From Falsiroseomonas ponticola (GTDB taxonomy: Bacteria; Pseudomonadota; Alphaproteobacteria; Acetobacterales; Acetobacteraceae), in contig NZ_JAERQN010000005.1 in NCBI RefSeq assembly GCF_016805305.1, forward strand, positions 1 through 64,000: a DNA stretch of 64,000 bases, in the 5' to 3' direction. Positions within the stretch are counted from its first letter, which is position 1. Every line of letters begins with the position of its first letter. Below are positions 8,789 to 17,332 of this stretch, piece by piece. The position numbers and the translations under genes are program-made. Below the pieces are notes generated by a model. That model ran no database searches. It was not told the origin of the DNA and saw nothing but the letters and a program-made list of their open reading frames with translations.

Positions 8789-10029
8789 ACCGCCCGGTGC
8801 GGCAGCGCGCCCTGCCGGCGGCGGCGCCGGCGCGGCAGGACCCCTTCCTGCAACACCCCCTCCATGCCGAGATCGAGCAGGAACGCTACTGGGGCGGCGT
8901 GCTCGGCGTGCGGGACCCCTATTACCGCGAACGCGACGCGCTGCCCGGCGGGCAGGCTCAGCTCGACGGCCGGGCGATGCGGAACTTCGCCAGCTACGAC
9001 TACCTCGGCCTGAACCGGCATCCGGCGGTGCTGGAAGCGGCGCGGGACGCCGCGGCGCGGTGGGGCATCTCCGCCGGCGGCAGCCGCATGACCTCCGGCG
9101 AGCGCGCGGTGCATGGCGAACTGGAGCGGGAGCTGGCGGATTTCACCGGGACCGAGGCCGCCGCGGTCTTCGTCAGCGGCCATGCCACCGCGATCTCCGT
9201 CATCCTGACGCTGATGGGGCCGCGCGACCTCGTGGTGCATGACGCGCTGGCCCATAACTGCCTGGTGCTGGGCGCGGAATCCTGCCGCGCCGCGCGGCTC
9301 GCCTTCCGGCACAACGACCTCGACCACCTGGAGGAGGTGCTGCGGCGGTCCCGCCACCTGCACGACAAGGTGCTGATCGTGTCGGAGGGGCTGTTCTCCA
9401 TGTCCGGCGATGGGCCGGACCTGCGGGCGCTGCTGCGCATCAAGCAGCGCCACGATTGCTGGCTGATGATGGATGAGGCCCATGCGCTGGGCGTGCTGGG
9501 CGCGACCGGCCGGGGCATCGCGGAACATGCCGGGGTGGACCCGCGGGATGTGGAGGTCTGGTTCGGCACGCTGTCGAAATCCCTCGTCGGCTGCGGCGGC
9601 TATGTCTGCGGGTCGCGCGCGCTGGTGGACATCATGCGGGCGCGGGCGCCGGGGCTGGTGTTCAGCGTCGGCATGCCGCCGCCCGTCGCCGCCGCATCGC
9701 TGGCCGCGCTGCGCCTGCTGCGGCAGGAGCCGGATCGCGTGGCGCGGCTGCGCGCCAACAGCCGGGCGCTGGTGGATGGCGTGCGCAACCTCGGCCTCGA
9801 TGCCGGCACCGCCTGGGGGGAGGGGATCGTGCCGGTGATCCTCGGCGAGGTGCCGGCCACGCTGCATGCCGCGCAGGCGCTGGAGGAGGCGGGCATCTGC
9901 ACCTTCCCCGTGCTGCCGCCCGGCGTGCCGGAGGGCACGGCGCGGCTGCGCTTCTTCGCCTCCGCCGCCCATGCCGCCCCGGATATCGAGGCCGCGCTGG
10001 CGGCGCTGGCCGGGCTGGCGGCGGCGTGA
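8785..10029 (+). CDS. Alpha-oxoamine synthase (serine palmitoyltransferase-like)
   Basis: A 414-residue PLP-dependent fold-type I enzyme of the AONS/KBL/ALAS/SPT family, which joins an acyl thioester to an amino acid with loss of CO2. Visible features are the NFASYDYLGL start of the catalytic domain (about 67), SGHATAIS (131-138), DEAHALGVLG with Asp230 and His233, and the PLP lysine Lys265 in GTLSKSLVG. The GTxSKS form is closer to serine palmitoyltransferases and fungal Fum8-type enzymes than to BioF (GTFGKALG) or Kbl. Its ATG overlaps the PKS stop (ATGA), which points to coupled translation. Since the PKS has no thioesterase, this enzyme probably takes the chain from the ACP. The amino-acid substrate cannot be read from sequence. 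Confidence 0.93.
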   Translation: MNRPVRQRALPAAAPARQDPFLQHPLHAEIEQERYWGGVLGVRDPYYRERDALPGGQAQLDGRAMRNFASYDYLGLNRHPAVLEAARDAAARWGISAGGSRMTSGERAVHGELERELADFTGTEAAAVFVSGHATAISVILTLMGPRDLVVHDALAHNCLVLGAESCRAARLAFRHNDLDHLEEVLRRSRHLHDKVLIVSEGLFSMSGDGPDLRALLRIKQRHDCWLMMDEAHALGVLGATGRGIAEHAGVDPRDVEVWFGTLSKSLVGCGGYVCGSRALVDIMRARAPGLVFSVGMPPPVAAASLAALRLLRQEPDRVARLRANSRALVDGVRNLGLDAGTAWGEGIVPVILGEVPATLHAAQALEEAGICTFPVLPPGVPEGTARLRFFASAAHAAPDIEAALAALAGLAAA

Positions 10030-10688
10030 CGCCGCTGCGGCGCAATGGCGGGCTGCTGGCGGCGCCGGAGGCGCGCGCGCTGGATGCGCTGCTGCCGCGC
10101 CTGCCGGGATGGGTGACGCCCGACATGCTCTCGGCGCTCGGGCTCGCGGGCGCGCTGGCCGCGGCGCTGGGCTTCGCGCTGGCGGCCTCGGGGCCGGGAT
10201 GGTGCCTGCTGGCGATGGCCGGGATCGGGGCGAACTGGTTCGGCGATTCACTGGATGGAAGGCTGGCGCGGCACCGGGGCGAAGCGCGGCCGCGGCGCGG
10301 CTACATCCTCGACAACGGGCTCGACATGCTGGGCTACCTGGCGCTGGCGATCGGCTTCGCCGCATCGGGGCTGCTGTGGCCGGCGCTGCCCTTCATCGCG
10401 GTCGCGCTGCATTTCATGCTGGTGAACCTGGCGGCGGCGCGGCTGGTGGTGACGAATGTGCTGGACCTCTCGGCCGGGCCGGTCGGCACCACGGAATTGC
10501 GGGTGGTCTTCGCGGCCTGCGCCGCGATGCTGGCGCTGGCGCCGCCCGCTTCGCCCGTGCTGATGGGCTGGACGGTGCTGGACCTCGGCTGCTGGGCCTG
10601 GGTCGCGGCCATGGCCTGGGGCTATGCCAGCGCCCTGGTGGCGGATCTGCGCGACGCCGCCGCCCGCGATGCCGGCATGCGGCGATGA
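10026..10688 (+). CDS. CDP-alcohol phosphatidyltransferase family protein
   Basis: A 220-residue polytopic membrane protein. It carries the family signature with Asp74, Asp77-Gly78, Ala81-Arg82, Gly92, Asp96 and Asp100; the gap between AR and G is nine residues, near the usual eight. Family members move a phospho-alcohol or phosphatidyl group between a CDP carrier and an alcohol, binding divalent metal with the aspartates. GTG 10026 overlaps the previous stop (GTGA). Placement directly after an SPT-like gene suggests head-group transfer onto the polyketide-derived lipid, comparable to bacterial inositol- or ethanolamine-phosphoceramide synthases of this family. That is inference; phosphatidylglycerol- or phosphatidylinositol-type activity is also possible. 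Confidence 0.88.
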   Translation: MTPLRRNGGLLAAPEARALDALLPRLPGWVTPDMLSALGLAGALAAALGFALAASGPGWCLLAMAGIGANWFGDSLDGRLARHRGEARPRRGYILDNGLDMLGYLALAIGFAASGLLWPALPFIAVALHFMLVNLAAARLVVTNVLDLSAGPVGTTELRVVFAACAAMLALAPPASPVLMGWTVLDLGCWAWVAAMAWGYASALVADLRDAAARDAGMRR

Positions 10689-11917
10689 GGGGCGAGGAGG
10701 CGCCGCGGCTTCGCCTCGCCATGGTCAGCACCTTCGACGAGCTCTGCGGCATCGCCAGCTACACGCGCGCGCTGGTGCCGTTGCTCCAGGCCTCGATGGA
10801 GGTGGAGGTCCTCGACCTCGACCAGGGGCTGCTGCTGAACACGCATCCGCGCATCAGCGCGCTGGGCGACCGCCACATCCGGGATATCGCCGCCCGGCTC
10901 CGCGAGGCCGATGCGGTGAACATCCAGCTCGAATTCGGCACGCTCGGCCTCACGCCGCCGCAGATCCTGCGCCGGCTGGGCTGGATGATGGAGGCCGCGC
11001 GGGCGCTCACCCTGACGCTGCACCGGGTGCCGGAGCCGGAGGGCACGCCCTGGGGCGCCATCCTGGCCGGCGGCGCGCCGGGCGCCTTCGGCCGCTTCGT
11101 CGCCGCGGTGCATGAGGCGCGGCTGGCGCGCGGCCTGCACCGGCTGATGCGGCAGGCGGAACGCAGGCGCCCCTTCGGCCTCATCGTGCATGGCGCGCGG
11201 GAAGCGCGGCTGCTGCGGGACCTGCATGGCTACCGGACGGTCGAGCATCATCCGCTGGCCTTCCTGCCGCAGGACGCCGCCCGCGCGCTGCGCCAATCCG
11301 CGAGCCGCGCCGATTTCCCCCAGCTCGCTGCCCTGCCGCCCGATGCCGTGCTGGTCGGCATCTTCGGCTTCCTGTCCCCCTACAAGGGAATCGAGACGGC
11401 GATCGAGGCGCTGCGGCTGCTGCCGCCGACGCATCACCTCCTCCTCTTCGGCAATGTGCACAGCCAGCGCTACCGGCCGCACCAGCCGATCGACCCCTAC
11501 CTCAAGCGGCTGGTGGAGGCCTGCGGCGGCGGCCTGTTCCACCGCGTGCACTTCATGGGCAGCCCGCCCGATGCGGCATTCGCGCGGGCGATGGCGGTGT
11601 GCGACGTGGTGGCGCTGCCCTACCTCGAGGTCGGGCAGACCAGCAGCGGCGCCATCGCCATCGCGCTGGAACTGGGCTGCCGGGTCGTCGCATCCCGCAC
11701 CCGCAACTTCCTGCAGCTGGATCGCGCCATGCCGGGGCGGATGGCGCTGTTCGATGTCGGCAACCCCGTGGAACTGGCGCAGCGCATCCTGGCGCCGGGG
11801 CCGCGGCCGGCGGATGGCGCCGCGCTTCCCTTCGGCACCGCGAGCAACACCGCGCTCTATTGCACGCTGCACCGGCGCCTGGCCGCCGGGGCGTCGGCAC
11901 AACCCCGTGTTGCATGA
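10685..11917 (+). CDS. GT-B glycosyltransferase (GT4-like)
   Basis: A 410-residue protein with two Rossmann-like halves. The N-terminal acceptor domain begins RLAMVSTFDELCGIASYT; the C-terminal donor domain begins VGIFGFLSPYKGIETAIEAL (about 220) and continues to a late acidic/ALELG region typical of GT4 enzymes. It overlaps the previous gene by 4 nt (ATGA) and ends the four-gene PKS operon, so the lipid product may be glycosylated. Its N-terminal (E/D)ECG(I/A)A motif is shared with the glycosyltransferase at 14250, suggesting paralogy. Sugar donor and acceptor are unknown. Confidence 0.85.
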   Translation: MRGEEAPRLRLAMVSTFDELCGIASYTRALVPLLQASMEVEVLDLDQGLLLNTHPRISALGDRHIRDIAARLREADAVNIQLEFGTLGLTPPQILRRLGWMMEAARALTLTLHRVPEPEGTPWGAILAGGAPGAFGRFVAAVHEARLARGLHRLMRQAERRRPFGLIVHGAREARLLRDLHGYRTVEHHPLAFLPQDAARALRQSASRADFPQLAALPPDAVLVGIFGFLSPYKGIETAIEALRLLPPTHHLLLFGNVHSQRYRPHQPIDPYLKRLVEACGGGLFHRVHFMGSPPDAAFARAMAVCDVVALPYLEVGQTSSGAIAIALELGCRVVASRTRNFLQLDRAMPGRMALFDVGNPVELAQRILAPGPRPADGAALPFGTASNTALYCTLHRRLAAGASAQPRVA

Positions 11918-12047
11918 GTGTCATGGATAATTGACCCAGGGGCGAATGATGCCGATCATTGCGGTGGCGGCGTCTGGCGCGGCCTGGCTTTCCAACCGCG
12001 GCTGATCGGCCGCACGCCAGATGCGGGCCCGGACTGGATGATGCCGG

Positions 12048-13892
12048 ATGAGCACCGAGTTCTGCGTGGATGACCCCGTCGCGCCCCTGGCCGGCAGCCG
12101 TGCCGCCGAGGCGCCGGCCCGGCCGATCCGGTTCCTGCACATCCGCAAGACGGGCGGCACGACGATGCATTCGCTGCTGGGCGACCTGGTCGCGACGGAG
12201 CGGTCGGCCCGCGCCAGCGATTTGCGGCATGCCGCGATCACCAGCCGCATCACGCCCAACGACCGCGCCCGCTACCTCTACATCCACGGCCACGGCGCCA
12301 TCGACTGGTTCGAGGAGCCGGGCGCCTTCCTCTTCGCCTTCTTCCGCGATCCGCTGGCGCGCTTCCTGTCCGAGCGGCGGCAATGGTCGCAGGCCAGCGA
12401 CGAGGACCTGGCCGCGGCGCCGGAGGCCCCGTCGCGGGCCATGGCGCTGTTCAGGACCCTCGACATCTGGGGCTTCATCGACGCCATCACCGACCACCCG
12501 ATCGCCATGACGTCGGTGTGGAACCACCAGACGCTGTCGATGGGGCTGTGGCCGGTGCTGGCCGCCAGGCTCGGCCGCGAGCGCTGCGAGGAACTGGCCT
12601 TCGGCGAACCCTGCACGCTGTTCGGATCGGGGCGGGAATTCCTGGCCTTCCTGGAGAGCGAGGCGGAGGCGATCCTCGATGTCGCCCTGGCCAAGCTGCA
12701 CCGCCTTTCCTTCATCGGGCTCGCGGACCGGATCGAGGAGGATGTGCCCCTCCTCTGCCGCCATCTCGGCCTGCCCCCGGCGCCCCGGGTGCCGGTGCTG
12801 AATGCCCGCAGCGCCATCGGGGATGAGAGCCTGCCAGGCGTCGCGGAGGCCATCGCCCCCTTCATCCGGCTGGATGAGATCCTGCTGCGCGAAGCCCGGC
12901 GCATCGCGGCGGCGCGGCCGGCGCTCCGGCCCTCCGCGCGCGCCGACTATCTCGGCCGCCGCGTGGGGCGTGGCGGCCGCGTGGAGGTGGATGCGGCGGC
13001 CGCGCCGGGCGGGCCGGGCTGGCACCCGCATCATGTGCGGGAGGATGGCCGCTTCAGCCGCTGGTCGCGCGACCAGCCCTGCCTGTCCTTCCGTGGCGAG
13101 ATGGGGGGCTATGTGCTCGCCCTCGACGTCTTCGGCGCGGTGGAGGAAAGCGCCCTGCTCGGCGCGCGGCTGCGCTGCGGCGACCGCGTGACGGATTTCG
13201 AGGCCGGCGTGATGCCGGACGGCGTCTGGCGGCTGCGCGCGCCCTTCGCGCTGGTGCGGGACGGGCTGTGCGACCTGGCCATCCTGCTGCCGGCGGAAGG
13301 CGACCTCGGGCTGGAGGTTGCCGGCTTCACCATCACGGCGGATGACTGGGTCGCGCCCCTGCCGGTCTGCGGGCATGGCGCCGGCTGCCAGGCGACCCGG
13401 GCGGCGCTGCGCCGCCATGGGGAGGACCGCGTCCGCGGCCATGTCGCGGTCAAGCAGGCCATCGCCGCGCTGCGCGCGCAGCCCGCGCCGGCCACGGAGA
13501 TGGAGGCCGTGCTGGGCTTCGGCCGCGTCGCGGAAGCCTTCTGCCGCCGCTTCGACCTGGCCTTCCCGCAAGGCTGGGAACGGGCCGGCGGCTGCCTCTC
13601 CCCGGCCGATGTCTTCGCCGCGGTGATCGACCTGGCCGGCGCCGGCGCCGAGGCGGCGGGGCTGCCCGTGGAAAGCCGCGCCCGGCTGGCGGAGGAGGTG
13701 CGCGGCCATGCCGCCTATGCGCTGGCGCGCCTCGCGGATGTCCCGCCGCCGCCCGGCTTCGGGCCGGTGGAGCTTGTGCCCGATGCGCCGGGCCGCGGGG
13801 ATCCCCGCGCGGTCCGGATGATGGGGGAGGCGGTGATGAACTTCGCCACCCTGCTCGACTGGCTGGCCGATGAGGCGACGCGGCAGCCGTGA
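12048..13892 (+). CDS. Sulfotransferase-family protein with unknown C-terminal domain
   Basis: A 614-residue protein. Residues 28-290 look like a PAPS-dependent sulfotransferase of the Sulfotransfer_2/heparan type: the 5'-phosphosulfate-binding loop FLHIRKTGGTT (Lys34-Thr38) and the 3'-phosphate motif FFRDPLARFLSE (Arg100, Ser108). Residues about 300-614 contain no domain I recognise; the first part looks beta-rich and the end helical. There is no signal peptide, so it should act on the cytoplasmic face. It lies 130 nt after the PKS operon and before glycan genes, so the acceptor could be the glycolipid or a polysaccharide. A gene that makes PAPS is not in the window. Confidence 0.82.
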   Translation: MSTEFCVDDPVAPLAGSRAAEAPARPIRFLHIRKTGGTTMHSLLGDLVATERSARASDLRHAAITSRITPNDRARYLYIHGHGAIDWFEEPGAFLFAFFRDPLARFLSERRQWSQASDEDLAAAPEAPSRAMALFRTLDIWGFIDAITDHPIAMTSVWNHQTLSMGLWPVLAARLGRERCEELAFGEPCTLFGSGREFLAFLESEAEAILDVALAKLHRLSFIGLADRIEEDVPLLCRHLGLPPAPRVPVLNARSAIGDESLPGVAEAIAPFIRLDEILLREARRIAAARPALRPSARADYLGRRVGRGGRVEVDAAAAPGGPGWHPHHVREDGRFSRWSRDQPCLSFRGEMGGYVLALDVFGAVEESALLGARLRCGDRVTDFEAGVMPDGVWRLRAPFALVRDGLCDLAILLPAEGDLGLEVAGFTITADDWVAPLPVCGHGAGCQATRAALRRHGEDRVRGHVAVKQAIAALRAQPAPATEMEAVLGFGRVAEAFCRRFDLAFPQGWERAGGCLSPADVFAAVIDLAGAGAEAAGLPVESRARLAEEVRGHAAYALARLADVPPPPGFGPVELVPDAPGRGDPRAVRMMGEAVMNFATLLDWLADEATRQP

Positions 13893-14249
13893 CGACGATC
13901 GCGCCATTAACGATCGGCGCGATACTTGCGTGGTTGAGTAGGACAGCCCGCCCGCGACAGTAGAAGCCGGGCCGAGCCGCCGGATCGGCGGGGCGCCGGG
14001 GCAGGGCGGTGGCGCGCGGCCCGGCGCCCCCGCCGGCCGGCCATGCGGGCCGGGCGGCGCGCAACGGGCGCCCGAGGATCGCGTGGCGATAGTTTCACAG
14101 TGAGTTGTTCTACCCCTGGTGCGAAGTCGCGGGCTTCTGTTAGCGTGGGTTGAAGACCAGTGCGGGCGCCGGGTGCCGCATCGGCTCGATCCGGCTGGCG
14201 GTACACCGGCCCGGGGCCGCGATTGGCCCGAGACGGGGGACTGATCCTG
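13893..14249. other. Intergenic region before the second glycosyltransferase
   Basis: 357 bases without a convincing gene. An 8-bp inverted repeat (ATCGCGCC at 13898-13905, GGCGCGAT at 13916-13923) lies just after the sulfotransferase stop but has no T-run. A relatively AT-richer stretch at about 14085-14155 is a likely place for the promoter of the 14250 gene. A GGGGGA sequence about 8 nt before its ATG can serve as ribosome-binding site. Confidence 0.4.
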
Positions 14250-15605
14250 ATGGGCAAGAGACTGGCGATCGTTTCAAGCTATAACGAGGAATGCGGCGCG
14301 GCCTTCTACAGCTCCCGCCTCAAGGTCCATCTCGAAGCCGCGGGCCACCGGGTGGAGGTGAAGCGGCTTCCGGTCTCCCTGCTCCGCGTGCAGACGCCGC
14401 GCGTCATCCGCAACAAGGGCGACCAGGCGGTGGCGCAGATCGCCAGCGAATTGCGTGACTACGATGCCGTGCTGCTGCAGTTCGAACCCGGGCTCTATGG
14501 CAGCAATCGCCGCACCTCCTACCGCCGCGTGGCGCAGCTGCTGAACGCATCCCGCAACGTCGTCATGACCGTGCACGGCTTCGATCGCGCCTCCGCCGGT
14601 GCCGGCGTGATCTCCGCGCTGGATGCGCTGATCGACCGCGACCTGCGGCGTGCCTATGCGCACCTGACCGTCGGCGGCCTGGTGGATGAGATCGGGCGCT
14701 TCTGGAAGCTGGTCGGCAAGGCGCGGCATGTGAAGGTGATGACCTTCTGCCGCAGCGACGAGACGCTGCTGAAGCGCTTCTACGGGCTGGACCGCATCAC
14801 CAACTACCCCATCACCTACTTCACCCGCGAACAGGCGGATGCCGTCCGCGCCTCCGTGGACCGCGACGCCTTCCTGACCAAGGTGGGGCTCGACCCCCGG
14901 CACAAGCACTTCGCCGTCTATGGCTTCCTGAATGCCTACAAGGGCCACATGACGGCGATGAAGGCGCTGGAATACCTGCCGGATGACTGGCACCTGTCCA
15001 TCATCGGCGGGGAACACCCGCAGGGCCTGTCGCCGGATCGCGACATCGGCCCCTATGTGCGCCAGCTCCTGGCCTTCGGCCTGACGCAGAACGGACCGGG
15101 CGCGGCCGACCAGGCGGTGGTGGCGATGCCGGGGGAGGGGCAGGCCATGAAGCCGGTATCCTATGAGAAGCAGCAGATCCGAACGGAGCTGTTCCGCTAC
15201 TCCGAATTCCGCAACTTCCTGCCCAGCCGCGACCTGCGCGACCGCATCCACTTCCTCGGCCAGGTGAGCGACGAGGAGATGCCCCGCTTCTACCACGCCA
15301 TGGACTACGCCGTTCACCCCTACATCAAGACGATGTCGGGGCAATCCGGATCCGGCCCTGCGACCATGGCGGTGGAATTCGGATCGGACGCGCTGTTCAG
15401 CAACGCGCCCGTGTTCCGGGAGATGGGCCAGTACTTCGCGGGCGCGATGAATTTCTTCAACATCGGCAATTTCGTCGAGCTGGCGGAAGCGCTGCAGCGC
15501 TTCCCCAACTTCCGCGACGAACTGGCCGGGAACCGGGAGAAGGCCCTCCAGACCTACAATCCCCGCGGCATGGTTCAAACCTACATGGATCTGATCGATG
15601 CCTGA
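14250..15605 (+). CDS. GT-B glycosyltransferase
   Basis: A 451-residue protein related to the glycosyltransferase at 10685. Both begin with a short beta strand and an ECG(A/I)A motif (here SSYNEECGAAFYSSRL), and both have a donor-domain opening of the type GFLNAYKGHMTAMKALEYLP (about 228). An insertion of about 60 residues (roughly 270-330) separates the donor strands. Late motifs near residues 350-400 resemble nucleotide-sugar-binding regions of GT4 enzymes. Its stop overlaps the start of the epimerase gene by 8 nt, so the two are co-transcribed. Substrate unknown. Confidence 0.83.
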   Translation: MGKRLAIVSSYNEECGAAFYSSRLKVHLEAAGHRVEVKRLPVSLLRVQTPRVIRNKGDQAVAQIASELRDYDAVLLQFEPGLYGSNRRTSYRRVAQLLNASRNVVMTVHGFDRASAGAGVISALDALIDRDLRRAYAHLTVGGLVDEIGRFWKLVGKARHVKVMTFCRSDETLLKRFYGLDRITNYPITYFTREQADAVRASVDRDAFLTKVGLDPRHKHFAVYGFLNAYKGHMTAMKALEYLPDDWHLSIIGGEHPQGLSPDRDIGPYVRQLLAFGLTQNGPGAADQAVVAMPGEGQAMKPVSYEKQQIRTELFRYSEFRNFLPSRDLRDRIHFLGQVSDEEMPRFYHAMDYAVHPYIKTMSGQSGSGPATMAVEFGSDALFSNAPVFREMGQYFAGAMNFFNIGNFVELAEALQRFPNFRDELAGNREKALQTYNPRGMVQTYMDLIDA

Positions 15606-16695
15606 CCGCGCGCAGTGGAACGTGCTGATCACCGGTGCCTGCGGCATGGTGGGCTCGCACATGTACGAAAGGCTGCAGGCGGAATGCGCCTCGGTGACGG
15701 GCACCTACACCAAGCCCACCACGGATCTGCGCGAACTGCCCTGCGCGGACCGGCTGGTGGAGATGGATGTCCGCTACGGCCAGCATGTGATGGAGGTGAT
15801 CGAGCGGCTTCGCCCGACCGTCATCTTCCACCTGGCGGCGCAGAGCTACCCCACCGTCTCCTGGGAACGGCCGCAGGAGACGCTGGAGACGAACGTCGTC
15901 GGCACCGCCAACGTGTTCGAAGCCGTGCGCGCGCTGCGCCGCCGCAGCCCGGCCTATGATCCCGTCGTGGTGGTGGCCTCCTCCTCCGCCTCCTACGGCG
16001 CCAGCCTGCTCAACTCCGACGGGCCGATCACGGAGGATGCGGCCCTGCTGCCGCTGCATCCCTACGGCGTCAGCAAGGCGGCGACGGACCTGCTGGCCTT
16101 CCAGTACTGGAAATCGGACGGCATCCGCAGCATCCGCGCGCGCATCTTCAACTGCAGCGGCCCGCGCAAGAAGGGCGATGTCGTGTCCGACTTCGCGCGC
16201 CGCATCGCGGCGCTGCCGCCGGAAGGGGGCACGCTGCGCGTCGGCAACCTCCGCACCCGCCGCGCCTTCCTGCATGTGGCGGACCTGATCGAGGCGCTGA
16301 TCGGCCTCGCCCAGAAGGGCGCGCCGGGCGAAGCCTACAACATCAGCGGCGAGGAGGTGGTCGAGGTCGGCGCGCTGCTGCCGATGTTCGAGGCCATTTC
16401 CGGCAAGCGCGCCCTGCCCGACGTGGATACCAGCCTGCTGCGCCCGACGGATGAGCCGGTGATCGCCGGCGACAATACGCGGCTGCGCCGCCGTACCGGC
16501 TGGATGCCGCTGCGGCGCGTGCGGGACATCGTGGACGATGTCTATGCCGATGCCGCCTGGCGCGTCGCCTCCGCCGCCGCCGCCACACCCCTGCCGCCCG
16601 CCATCCGTCGCGCGGCCATCCTGGGAGATCCCCGCCTTGGACTCGCTCTCCGCTCCCTCGCCGGCCAGCACGCTGACAGGCCCGCCGCCAGCTAG
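15598..16695 (+). CDS. NAD-dependent epimerase/dehydratase (GDP-mannose 4,6-dehydratase-like)
   Basis: A 365-residue extended SDR. TGACGMVG near residues 12-19 binds NAD(P), and Tyr156/Lys160 form YGVSK. FHLAAQSYPTVSWERP and RIFNCSGPRKKGD resemble nucleotide-sugar dehydratases and epimerases of the GMD/RMD group. The last 35 residues are Ala/Pro-rich and not conserved in such enzymes. It probably supplies a modified nucleotide sugar, such as a deoxy sugar, to the neighbouring glycosyltransferases. The exact reaction is not decided by sequence. Confidence 0.85.
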   Translation: MPDRAQWNVLITGACGMVGSHMYERLQAECASVTGTYTKPTTDLRELPCADRLVEMDVRYGQHVMEVIERLRPTVIFHLAAQSYPTVSWERPQETLETNVVGTANVFEAVRALRRRSPAYDPVVVVASSSASYGASLLNSDGPITEDAALLPLHPYGVSKAATDLLAFQYWKSDGIRSIRARIFNCSGPRKKGDVVSDFARRIAALPPEGGTLRVGNLRTRRAFLHVADLIEALIGLAQKGAPGEAYNISGEEVVEVGALLPMFEAISGKRALPDVDTSLLRPTDEPVIAGDNTRLRRRTGWMPLRRVRDIVDDVYADAAWRVASAAAATPLPPAIRRAAILGDPRLGLALRSLAGQHADRPAAS

Positions 16696-17323
16696 CGTCA
16701 CCGCAGGCCCGCCGCCCACGCTGAAGGGCCTCCTCCCGGCCAGCATCTACAATCTCCGCACGGAAGCGAATCTCGGCGTGATCGAGCCCTGGTTCTTCCG
16801 GTCGCTTCCCATCCCCGGCGACATCGTCGAATTCGGCTGCTTCCGCGGCACCATGTCGCTGAAATTCGCCTGGGCGCTGCGCGAACTCGGCCTGGCGGAC
16901 AGCAAGATGATCCATGCCTTCGATACCTTCGAAGGCTTCCAGATCGACGATCCCGGCGGCGGGGCGCTGCATGTCGGCGCCTATTCGGACAATGACAACG
17001 CCTTCGAACACCTGACCGCCTGGTCGCACGTGCTGCCCATCCGCCCCGTCAAGGGCGATGCCACGCAGACCTGGCGGCAGCTCACCAGGCCGCTCTCCTT
17101 CGTCTGGCTCGACCTCGACATGGATGTGCTGATGGCGCCGGTGCTGGAAGGCATCATGCCGCTGATCCACCCCGGCACCATCCTCGGCATCGACGATGTC
17201 GGCCGGCCGGAGACGCCGACGGTGAAGCCCTGGGTGGAGCCGCTGGTCGAGCAGGGCCTGCTGGTCCAGCTGGCGGAAGACCGCGACGCCTTCATCCGCT
17301 TCTTCCGCGTCAACAAGGGATAG
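16637..17323 (+). CDS. TylF-type SAM-dependent methyltransferase
   Basis: About 228 residues from TTG 16637, which follows GGGAGA by 8 nt; an ATG at 16538 would overlap the epimerase by 158 nt and add a proline-rich, non-family tail. SAM-binding motif I is DIVEFGCFRGTMS, followed by HAFDTFEGF and FVWLDLDMDV, the pattern of TylF/macrocin O-methyltransferases, which methylate sugar hydroxyls in a metal-dependent way. It is the last plus-strand gene of the glycan cluster and likely methylates a sugar of the exported glycan. Confidence 0.8.
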   Translation: MDSLSAPSPASTLTGPPPASVTAGPPPTLKGLLPASIYNLRTEANLGVIEPWFFRSLPIPGDIVEFGCFRGTMSLKFAWALRELGLADSKMIHAFDTFEGFQIDDPGGGALHVGAYSDNDNAFEHLTAWSHVLPIRPVKGDATQTWRQLTRPLSFVWLDLDMDVLMAPVLEGIMPLIHPGTILGIDDVGRPETPTVKPWVEPLVEQGLLVQLAEDRDAFIRFFRVNKG

Positions 17324-17332
17324 CGGCGCGCC

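Noticed and set aside
16538..16636. Longer start for the TylF-like methyltransferase at ATG 16538
   Set aside because: The added residues are proline-rich antisense-free shadow of the epimerase tail and would overlap it by 158 nt; TTG 16637 has a better ribosome-binding site.
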